DNA of 64,000 bases from Hanleya hanleyi (lineage: Eukaryota; Mollusca; Polyplacophora; Lepidopleurida; Hanleyidae), in contig JAVTVY010020459.1 of the NCBI GenBank assembly GCA_036873755.1, positions 1 to 64,000 on the forward strand, written 5' to 3'. Below the pieces are notes generated by a model. It was not told where the DNA came from. It ran no database searches and was given only the letters and a program-made list of their open reading frames with translations. Shown in pieces: positions 54,729-64,000 of this stretch; position 1 is the stretch's first letter, and every line of letters begins with the position of its first letter. Position numbers and translations under genes: made by a program.

Positions 54729-55440
54729 GAGTTTCTTTCGTTTTCCCCCTTTTTCTATGGTATCATAGAGGCCGGCACGATTACATTTTATTGGAGAAAA
54801 TCCAATAGTGTCATAAGCAATAAGAAGTACGAACTTATTGCGAGTTGTAAATACTTCCGGGTGCATGGCGGTATAATTTCTCGGGGGTTAATGTCTATAG
54901 ATCTACGTATGGTGTCTCCCTCAGCTATTGACCGTAGCACAGAACCTATTCATATTTTAGAAAATAAATCTATCTCAGGCAAATTCTAATGCCAATACAC
55001 GAAACGTTCGGAAAAAATACTGTGGTACTGATCTGCCATTTAGGCAACAATAATTCACAAACATGGACTGATTTTCGACAAAATACACCCAACATCTCCT
55101 GACAACTGAAGCATTCACTACGCTAATGAGATGTTTACATCTACTCCGATTTTGTCAGGTGATTCCAGCTTCCAGCGTTAAAGCAAGTGTGGATTAATGT
55201 ACATTAAATAGATATCAGAATGCGTCTCGAAGATAAATATTTTCACTCGCCCTGCGGGCTCGTGAAAATATTGATCTTCTCGTCGAAATACCAGCCTGTA
55301 TACCCACGCAAAAGCCTGGTATAACTTATAGTATACTATAGGAGTACTGGTTTGTCATGTAAGATTCTTTTGGAGTTGGCCACAATTTCTATAGCAAGCG
55401 TCAGATCCGACATTCAATATTCAGCCGTCGTCCATATTCC
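54729..55440. other. Non-coding DNA; inverted family-A end at 55395-55440
   Basis: TCCGACATTCAATATTCAGC at 55408 is the inverse of a family-A end. Nothing else was recognised. Confidence 0.4.
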
Positions 55441-55448
55441 AATTCCAG

Positions 55449-57000
55449 ATGTGTTTGAAATCGAGTAATAAAAACACAAGATGGTTTTATGAAAAGAAAG
55501 TATTGGAACAATACGTTATTGACTGGTCTACAGTACTCGCTGATTCGCTGAAAATCAGCAAGAGCAAGGTCGTTGAAACAATCCGCCATACTGACAGAAG
55601 TGCTCGTCCCCAAGTAAAACAGGTGCTGAGAAACCTCAATTCGCAAGAAGTTCTAGCAAGTCTCCAGAGTAAATTCACAGTCATAGTCCAAGCAGACAAA
55701 GCTCCAAATAATATAATATTCATATGTAAATATTACTATTACCAGGTGCTGGTTAAATAATTGAGTGTAGACATTTCATCATCGAATACGTCTACTTACT
55801 CCCAAACTCCATTTACACTGGAAGATTTATTTAACAATCACAAAACGTTTCTCGGGAAAAGAGGTACTTGTCTTCCAACCAATCATAGCGACATAACAAA
55901 AGTATACTGGACTCCCAAAAAGCATTTATCACCATAGAAACTAGTTTCATAGCTGGTTCTAGAAGCTGCACCACCAAGCTTCTTTCAACCCTATTAACGA
56001 GGGCCCTTCAGGAGGTAAAAGCATTTTGGGAAAGGTATTGCGGCTCTATTTCTAAAAACTCTGGCGTTGAATGTATGTGTATATTGAAAAACTCAAAATG
56101 TCCTACGGAAGAACTTGATACTAAAGTTCACATACCGTACAGATATGTATCCACATGGGATTTCTCGACTCTCTATACTACAATCCTTCATCAGGACATT
56201 ATTGGCTGTCTAAGTTCATTAATAGTATCTGTGTTCAAGGAAACTGATCGTAGATATATTAATGTCGGAAGCCATAAAGCATTCTTTAGCTCTACTACAT
56301 ACAAGAGATATCATTCATGGGATGTTTCTTTGTTTATAGAGTTGCTTGAATTTCTCAATATCTATGTGAAATTTGGCAACACAATATATCAGCAGCATAT
56401 AGGTATTCCAATGGGTACTAATTGTCCACCCTTGTTGGCTGACCTGTATCTGTTCTCTTATGAATATGACTATATGCAGGCGCTTTCAAAAACCGATCCA
56501 TTCTAAGCCCGTTTTTTCTCATTCACCAAACGCTATATAGACGATCTTCTAGCTGTGGATAATCGCTATATAAAAGACGCAGTGAAGGATATATATCCAC
56601 CTTCACTGGATTTGAAGGAAACTACAGATAGCCCTACAGGCACATCATATTTAGATCTAGATCTCTATAAAAATGAAGCGGGCATTCTCTCTCGTCGGTT
56701 TTATGACAAAAGAAATGATTAGAATTTCGACATCGTAAACTATCTCTTTCTGGACAGTAAGGACAGTGGGAGGCAAATGGCGTATACATAACTCGCCTAG
56801 TAGCATTTGCTAGATCCTGTGTTAAATGTGACGATTTTAATCAACGTCACAAAACATTGTTGCAGAAACTTATAAAACAGGGCTATTCCACCAAGCGCCT
56901 CCACTCAAAGTTTCTCAAATTTGGCGATACATATCGCATGCTGATAACAAAATACGAGCGTAGCATGCAAGATTTATGGCGTTACGTTTCGTAACTTATA
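55449..57000 (+). pseudogene. Penelope-like reverse transcriptase, most complete copy, broken
   Basis: Motifs in order: VIVQADKAPNNIIFICKYYY (55680), KVYWTPKKHLSP (55900), AGSRSCTTKLL-like (55955), RYVSTWDFSTLYTTILHQDI (56145), GIPMGTNCPPLLADLYLFSY (56402), FTKRYIDDLLAVDNRY with YIDD at 56534-56545, SYLDLDLYKNEAG (56645), FYDKRND (56700), ending RYVS near 56995. The order and the late YDKRDDYNF-type motif fit Penelope-like reverse transcriptases as I know them; no GIY-YIG domain was seen. Breaks: TAA for AAA after TDPF (56505), TAG inside the YDKR motif region (56720), and several frameshifts between 55760 and 56075. Confidence 0.7.
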
Positions 57001-57039
57001 TCTAATTCCGCTTAACCCGGGGCTAGTATATATAGACGA

Positions 57040-58015
57040 GCGGCCGGGACCCCGTTTTGGGGAATAAAATGCACCCCCCTTACACAGAGGCAAACCATAT
57101 ATCATTCGAAAGCTTCGACTCTCTTCTTTCAGATGAGGTAGGATGTGGTGGTGAAAACTATAGCCGTATGCTAGAAAAAATAGGAAATACAAGAACCATT
57201 GGATTGCATCTATCTACTTTTAAAATGGGGGTATACGTATTAAAATGACTCTATCTTCACTCGTGCCAGGCAAAGGGAAAAATGGTTGGTGTCAATTGAT
57301 TACGCAAAGGTTCTTCAATCGTCCGATATCAAAAAGTATTTTGACGGCATTGACCTGTGACGTCACAGAGAGGCCATCTCCAAAATACAATCAAATTGCG
57401 TCAAACGCACTAAAACCCATATTAAAGTTGTTTGTGGGTAAAATACTCCATTGTTAAATAGCCAAAATGGTTCTAATGTCGAATTTAGTCATCGGTCAAA
57501 TACTTCGGCAAAGACATGGTGGGATTACCTTTTAAATTCTCAATTTAATGAGCGTCATTCACCATGGTATATTATGTAAAAAACACTAACTACTGCATTA
57601 GAGGACGGGTTTCTCGGATGTCAGCCACCACAAATAAATTAGTACCGTGATTTAGGCATTCAGAATCATTTGACGTCGTAGCGGTATATTGTTTGATCAA
57701 ACGTACAAATTAGTTTAGAATAGTAATAGGGAATCGTTTCAAAACATCCACAAAACATACGGGAAAACGCAGAGTGACACAAAATTCCAAAATTGCCGAA
57801 GAGTGCTGTGAGCATCAGTTTTTACCTGAATTATTTATCTAATTTTCTGACGGCATTAAATAGATCACTGCAATACAAAGACTTGTCCATAAACTTATCC
57901 GCTCTCCTGGTATTTCCCGACTCCACAACAGCCGAAGTACAGAAGTTTTATTATAACATCACTATATTAAACGAGCAGCGTTTTGCAAAAACGCCTTAGT
58001 TTAGGAGTAAAATGC
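57040..58015 (+). repeat. Inverted-repeat unit, left copy
   Basis: Contains AAATGCACCCCCCTTACACA, TGGTGTCAATTGATTACGCA, CTGTGACGTCACAGAGAGG and GTAAAAAACACTAACTACTG, all inverted at 62095-62935. GAGTAAAATGCACGCGCTCC at about 58005 repeats the outer end motif. No protein is recognised. Confidence 0.65.
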
Positions 58016-59262
58016 ACGCGCTCCATCCTATGTCATTTGAAATCTTATTGAATATACTTTTTTGTTAGACCGGATGCGGTTTTGAAATATAGTGCCGTAA
58101 GGTAAAAAAAATCATTCAAACGAACCAGTATCGAGTCTTATCGTCACGGAAAAAGAAAGGGGTGGGTTTGCTTCAGTGTTAATAACTTTATTCATTTTAT
58201 ACCAATGCACAGTAGTGAGGTAGCAATTTTCTCTCCATTAAATAGGGAATCGATTGATAACAGTTTTGTTAAGCTATCTTGCATCATGACGTCACTCGGG
58301 AGTCCTCTCCAAATTCCCAATGAAATATTTTCTAAATACACAATTATGGTTTCTTTACGAAGTTATTCAATTAATGAAATTCACATAACTGTGTCAAGTT
58401 ATTGCCACCGGTACTGTATATCATTGCATGAAAAATACAGGCTATATAAGGTTTCTCACTACCATAAAACAGAAAGTATCTGTCAAAATTATACATTTTC
58501 AATGTCTACTAACTGTTTATCTAAGATTGTCAAACATCTGACTTCAGCATTACTTGATAAAAATGTTTTATGACTTTATATGTATATTTCACTGATTTTT
58601 TTTATCTCTTGTTAATTTTAAAGCAATATCAAAGGTTATCTTGATTATCGTTGTGGAGGGGGGTCATCCCATAATTACTATTGCAATTTACATGTTTTCG
58701 CACAGTATGTTCTTGGTAATCTACCACTTTTAATAAGATTTGTGGATACAGTGTTCTATAAATTACTTTTTACAGGTCACTGATTATCCATCTCTTGGAA
58801 ATTTCAAAACTATTTAAGGGGTCATCTAAAATTAACATTAAAATTGTCACATCAACAGTATGTTCTTGGAAACCTACTTGTAGGGTTTAATATCACACAG
58901 AAAAATGCCCACAAACATACCCACTCTCCAGATATGTTCTGACCCTACAACAGCCTGGCTATAGGACATCACTTAACGTATTCGTGTATCTCAAAGCAGT
59001 TGTTTGGGATATTTTGGGGAGTATATCTTCTGTATATCCCAAGCATAACTCTCAACAAGGGTCAAGCTTAATTATCAATACAATTCATATTAATCATAAA
59101 TAATCTCCAATATTATGATCTCGCTTGTCCGTACATATGTGCTGCTATACAGTATTATTATGGTTTGTTGATGGTGTCAGGGCTGAATTATCGCTTCTAG
59201 TGATGTTTCTCCTGTATCGCTGGATACCACTGTTTCTTCCCTATTGTCGTTTGCAGTTTCCA
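58016..59262. other. AT-rich DNA without a recognised gene
   Basis: An open frame of ~120 codons (58205-58573) has no recognisable feature and AT-driven composition. Confidence 0.35.
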
Positions 59263-59362
59263 AGATCCCGAATTTTCTCAAATTTAATGATACATATCGC
59301 ATGCTAATAGCAAAATACGAGCGTAGCGGCGTGCAAGATCTATGGCGGTACGTTTCGTAACT
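59263..59362 (+). pseudogene. Penelope-like reverse transcriptase, last ~30 codons
   Basis: TTTCTCAAATTTAATGATACATATCGCATG-type sequence and GATCTATGGCGGTACGTTTC, then TAA, as in the ends at 30700 and 56995. Confidence 0.6.
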
Positions 59363-59762
59363 TGTGTCTAATTCCGCTTAACCCGGGGCTTGGGGCCGTA
59401 TGAACCTATGTATTTCAATATCCTCATAGTTTTCATATCAACAGGCATAATCAAAGCATGACTGAGATAAATCATATTCTACATAGCGACTTTACAACGT
59501 ATATCATATGGATTAATAATACTGATCAGTGATACGGATTTGATGTTTTTGGAACATCGTGATGTCTTGCTGGCATCATTGAAAACTGTTGACCGCTTCT
59601 GTATTGCAGGAAATCGGCCTAGTTTTACATATATTATGATTTATCCTATTAATTTAGCGCCAATGTTATTATATGAATTAGGCCATTGGATTATAGACGC
59701 GGAAATTCTTTAATGGACGACGGCTGAATATTGAATGACGGACTAGACGCCTGTAATCCACA
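59363..59762 (+). repeat. Dispersed repeat family A
   Basis: CTTGTGTCTAATTCCGCTTA directly after the reverse transcriptase stop, through TGTTGACCGCTTCTGTATTGCAG to GACGGACTAGACGCCTGTAA. Confidence 0.65.
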
Positions 59763-60660
59763 GTTTCCAAGGTCGATACTGTATGTATAGAAAAATACCA
59801 AACTAAATTCGAGATTCATCTGCTTTGACACATTTCATGAGTACTCAGCGCTGTCTTCCGTAGTTACCAAGGTCCGTAAGGTCCGAATTTTGTTCATTAT
59901 TATTACTGCTTTATCATATGTGTCAGAACAGAATTCTCGCTTATGGAGTTCTCTAGGTATTGGAAAATACCAATCTCAATTCGAGGTTTTCTGTTTTGAC
60001 ACATTAACATAGCCACGTTACTAGAGTGGTTCGACCCTGAAAACGGATTCTATCTACAAATGGCCATATGCTCACATGATCTTGTTCGTATGTCTTTCGT
60101 ATAACGATTCTGGCATGATGCGAGACATACATCAGAATAATAACGCTGAAATGCATAGTAGTGTTAAAGTAGTAAGAATACTCATCAGCCGTGCCTATAC
60201 GAATTCCTAGCTCATGTTAACGACGGACCTCCAGTACAGAAGAGAGACAACAATAATGACGACTTGGGTCCACTATAAGAAACAGCGCTTCTTATGAAAA
60301 CACGTGAAATGTGTAAATCCGATAAAATCGAATTTTTCAATAGTAATATTTTTCAATACCTACAAAAGATCATCGGCGAAAATTTTGTTCCGACACCTCT
60401 GATAATAAAACAGTAATAATTCTGTACAGAACTTGGGCCTTATGTACCTTGAAAACCGCAGAAGACATTAGAAGACAAAGCGCTGGTAAACAGCGTACAC
60501 ATGAAATGTGTCAAAGCAGATAAATCTCTGAGATTGGTGTTTCAATACCTACTGCAGAAATATCTCTAGGAGCGATAATTCTGCCCTGACACCATATACG
60601 AAACAGAATAAGAGAGATAATAATATTGGAGATTATGTATCATATATATATTAATAGGAC
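59763..60660. repeat. Imperfect inverted repeat (59.79-60.00 against 60.30-60.56 kb)
   Basis: ATACCAATCTCAATTCGAGG and TTTGACACATTTCATG face ATGAAATGTGTCAAAGCAGA and GAGATTGGTGTTTCAATACC. A third partial copy lies near 59110-59260. No gene. Confidence 0.5.
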
Positions 60661-60857
60661 AATCCCGAGATGGAAGTCTCTAACGACAAAAGGCGAGACA
60701 TAACTTTATGACCCATGTGGCGTCACGCCGAGGTTAGGCAGCGAATCATTTCTTAACATTGGAATGCTGTATTATTTTATGCCCGGACATGTACATGCGA
60801 TGATTTGTGTTTGCAAATGCCTCTTTAACTCCGAGACAATAACATCTTCAAAATTGT

Positions 60858-61802
60858 TTGGATATTTTGTATTTTGAAAGCCACAATGCTAATTATTTTC
60901 CGGGATTTTCAGTAAAGCCAATGTTAAAGTATTACCCAGTGCCTAAGCTTGATCTGGCGTCAGGTGGGCAATGGCGTCCTTTTGTGCCTATCATGACCAC
61001 CAGGATGTGGGTATGCCTTCTCGGAGGATTCTCTGCTGAAAATGGAGTTCGCCAAGGAGGAATTCTGTCTCCTCTGTTCTTTAATGTCTACATACATGAA
61101 CTCGACATAAAAATATCTCGGTCCAATTTAGGATGTGATGTAGGCGGAGTTTTCTTCAGCCACGCTGAGAACTTATGCCTGATTAGTCCCTCTGCTAAGG
61201 GCCTTTAGAATCCACTTGATATATGATATTTTTGCGACTGACAATAATATTGCCTTCATCATTAAGAAATGCTTATGCATGTGTTTTCGTCCAATTAAGT
61301 TCAGTGACATGAGAGCACACTCTGTTAAACTGTCTGACTCACAGCTGAATTACGTTGACAACGCCAAATATCTTGATCATTTTATCTTCAACGATGTCAC
61401 TGACAGTTATGATATGTCTGTGCAAACTAGAACATTATGCATTCGTGCCAACATTTTGACTCGAAAGTTCTATATGTGTCTCAAGATGAGAAGAAGCAAC
61501 TTTTCTCGTCGTACTGTACCGGTATCTATTGCAGCCATCTGTGGTCTTCGTACTCATCATGTTACTGAAAAACAACTGCGTGTCACATACAACAACGTAT
61601 TTCGCTGGTTATAATGCACTCTCCGTGCAGTTGTAGTGCTACTTACATATTTGGGATAAACTCTGTACCCAGCTTTAATGAGGCTATTCGACGCCAGATT
61701 AATTCTCTACGGAACAGACTTATGTCGACAGAGAACTTCTTACTTAAAACGTTGCGTTTAGCTTGTCATTGGTCTCGCCAAATCTATGCAACGCGCTATT
61801 AA
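60858..61802 (+). pseudogene. LINE reverse transcriptase fragment with destroyed catalytic site
   Basis: ENGVRQGGILSPLFFNVYIH at about 61035, then SNLGCDVGGVFFSHAENLCL: the active-site YADD is replaced by His-Ala-Glu-Asn. Stop at 61206-61208, then the thumb-like segment NYVDNAKYLDHFIFNDVTDS and LRVTYNNVFRWL to a stop at 61612-61614, and a C-terminal piece to 61802. A third LINE family in the window; inactive. Confidence 0.7.
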
Positions 61803-62094
61803 TTTGTCTTTTGGCTACAATGTTATTATTAATTTGTTCATTTTATAGATCATGTGTCTGAAATAAATAAGTATTATTATTCTATTGAAGGGTTCTATCT
61901 CGGGGCTGCCCTATTCTACTTATGAATTATAGGCTTGGCCCCTGATGAAAGATATTCCAGGGATATACATAATTTATGCTCCCAAAAATATCTGAAACAA
62001 TTGCTGTGAGATACATGAGTACTTATAGTGATATTATAATAAAACTCGTATACTCAGGGTGTTGTGGTATCGGGACATACCAGAAGGGTGGGTA

Positions 62095-62940
62095 TGTTTA
62101 TAGACATGTTTTTGTATTGCAGTGATCTATTTAATGCTGTCAGAAAATTAGATAAACAACTGATGTAAAAACTGATGCTCATAGCACTCTTCCACCAATT
62201 TTGTACGTTTGTGCCACTCCGCGTCTTCCCGTATGTTTTGTGGATATTTTGAAACGACCCCCCCCTTACAATTTTAAACTAATTTGCACGCTTGACAAAA
62301 CAATATACAGCTACGACGTCAAATGACTCTGAATGTCTAAAGCACGGAACTAGATTATTTTTGGTGGCTGACATCCGAGAAACCCGTCCTCTAATGCAGT
62401 AGTCAGGGTTTTTTACCTAATATCCTATGGTGAATTACGCTCGTTATATTGAGGATTTAAAAGGTAATCTCACCAAATCTTTGCCGAAGTATTTGACCGA
62501 TGACTAAATTCGACGTAAGAACCATTTTTGGCTATTTAACAACGTAGGATTTCACCCAGAAAAAAAAATTGACATAGTTTTCAGTGCGTTTGACGCAATC
62601 TAATTGTATTTTGGAGATGGCCCCTCTTTGACGTCACAGATCAATGAGGTCACAATATTTTTTATATTAGACGATTGAAGAACCTCTGCGCAATCAATTG
62701 ACACCATCCATTTTGCCATATGCCTGGTACGAGTGAAGATATTGTCATTTTAATACGTATGCTCCCATTTTAAAAGTAGAAAGATGCAATCCAATTGTTC
62801 TTGTATTTTCAAAAATTTTCAGCATACGGCAATACTTCTCATCTGAAAGAAGTGAGTCCAAGCTTTCAAATGATATATAGTTTGCCTCTGTGTACGGGGG
62901 TGCATTTTACTCCTAAAATAAGGCGTGTTTTGCCAATCGC
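62095..62940 (-). repeat. Inverted-repeat unit, right copy
   Basis: Inverse of 57040-57870; outer end TGCATTTTACTCCTAAAATA. Encloses with it ~4.2 kb that includes the LINE relic. Confidence 0.65.
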
Positions 62941-62944
62941 CGCT

Positions 62945-63306
62945 CGTATGAACCCATGTACTTCAAGAACCTCATGGTGCACATATGAACAGTCACAATC
63001 AAAGCGTGACTGAGATACATCATTCTCTAGATGACGACTATACAACGATTATTATGGATTAAGAATACTGATCAGCGATACGGATTTTATATTTTTGGAA
63101 CATCATGATGTCTTGTCGGCATCATTGAAAACTGTTGACCGCTTCTCGCTTGCAGGAAACTAGCCTATGTTTATGTATACTATGATTGTCTTTTTGAATT
63201 TGGTGCTGATACTGTTATATGGAATATGGAATAGGTCTTTGGACTATGGACGCGGATATTCTTTAACGAACGACGACTGAAATATGAATGACGGACTAGA
63301 CGCTTC
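62945..63306 (+). repeat. Dispersed repeat family A (lacking its first part)
   Basis: Starts CGTATGAACCCATGTACTTC directly after the inverted-repeat unit and ends GACGGACTAGACGCTT. Confidence 0.65.
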
Positions 63307-63424
63307 CTACAACATAGAAGTGACTAGCAATTTTCAATTATGCCTGCAAAACTTGATGTTCGTAATTACATAAAATCCTAAAACCACTGACCGATAGGCT
63401 TTAACCGAATCAATTTCCAAGCCT

Positions 63425-63600
63425 TTTTCCCGAGTGTGTATCTCAGCCACGCTTTGATTGTGCCTGATCATTTAAACATCATGGAGATGTGAAACACATG
63501 ATATTCAACGGTCCCTAAGCCCGGGTTATTTGGAATCAGACACAAGTTACAAAACCTAGGACCAGAGATCTTGCACGCTGCTATCGTGTTATATCGTCAG
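63425..63600 (-). pseudogene. Penelope-like tail and last codons, inverted
   Basis: GTGTATCTCAGCCACGCTTT, GTCCCTAAGCCCGGGTTATT and AGATCTTGCACGCTGCTA are the inverse of the end and tail at 59320-59460. Confidence 0.55.
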
Positions 63601-64000
63601 TGTAAGATATTTATCACAGAATTTTACAAACTTGGAATGGAGGCGTCTGGGGCCGATTTCATGAAACCTCACTTGACTTGACTTTTCCAAGGACGATTTT
63701 CGCACTTGACCAAGTGCACTTCAAACAAATCTCGAGTTGTGTTTCACGAAACGTTTTTGGCCGCACTTGGTCAAGCGATGTTTGAAGTGACCTTTTTGGA
63801 ACTCTTTTGTGCGATTTGGTAATAAATAGTACCCCCGCAGAATCAAGTGCATGTTCAAAATACTTGATGCGTCGGAGCCGATCGGTAGAATTTCAGGTGT
63901 CAAATAAATATGTATGTGCCAAGTTTGGACCTATGAGATGACGAACAATGCCCCTACGTGTATTATGATGCATGGGCACATGGAAAAAACTTATTTTTCG
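63601..64000. other. Short dispersed repeat-like DNA to the window end
   Basis: GGGGCCGATTTCATGAAACC and a partly inverted TTTCACGAAACG...GGCCGCACTTGGTCAAG suggest a small palindromic repeat of the sort scattered in mollusc genomes (from memory). No gene. Confidence 0.4.

Overview
The window is eukaryotic, most likely from a mollusc and plausibly a gastropod. It has spliced genes with long AT-rich introns, GT-AG exon borders and TATA/AATAAA signals, and it is packed with mobile DNA: LINE and Penelope-like reverse transcriptases, foldback elements and satellites. The (ACTC)n tail at 4302 and the ~169-bp GGAC-rich satellite at 20.2-21.6 kb are of a kind I associate with molluscs. That species guess is inference. 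Nothing looks bacterial, and no tRNA, rRNA or CRISPR array was found.

Region 1 (1-19.3 kb) holds three related large DNA transposons. Element 1 enters from the left edge and ends at 2359. Element 2 is complete (4450-8565) and flanked by the direct repeat AGTATA. Element 3 is complete (8801-19311) and flanked by CATGTC. All visible ends read AGTAGTATAG or a close variant. A 6-bp target duplication plus a 5'-AG terminus is the Polinton/Maverick signature, but no polymerase B, integrase or capsid gene lies in the window, so these are non-autonomous or divergent relatives. Element 3 is a head-to-head inverted dimer: two ~5-kb arms meet at a 25-bp spacer at 14556-14580. Each arm has a three-finger C2H2 gene (zf1), a two-finger C2H2 gene (zf2), a very small ORF and a 3'-UTR hairpin with AATAAA. 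The arms also carry tandem CRE pairs with 12-bp spacing, NRF1-like palindromes, repeated CCGGATGT boxes and inverted CCAAT boxes. One zf1 copy (11709-12617) and one zf2 copy (15759-16049) are open; the others are broken.

Region 2 (19.3-31.1 kb) is a nested repeat field. It has dispersed repeats, a ~169-bp satellite, and a Penelope-like element (minus strand) split by a decayed APE-type LINE (about 22.98-28.03 kb) that was itself hit by a ~150-bp repeat module. A second Penelope-like fragment follows on the plus strand.

Region 3 (32.06-44.97 kb, minus strand) is the one clear host gene. Six exons with matching splice phases encode at least ~1304 residues: two tandem Venus-flytrap ligand-binding domains of the metabotropic-glutamate-receptor type, one membrane helix, and a ~330-residue Ser/Pro-rich tail ending in a PDZ-type motif. 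There is no seven-helix domain and no cyclase or kinase domain. The 5' exon or exons were not found. Its introns hold a foldback element, a tandem duplication, a long hairpin and a small inverted-repeat element.

Region 4 (45.8-49.1 kb) is a ~100-copy 33/32-bp minisatellite with higher-order structure. Region 5 (49.1-64 kb) is repeat-rich DNA with Penelope-like and LINE relics, paired inverted repeats and two doubtful exon-like stretches (50.6-50.96 and 54.17-54.22 kb).
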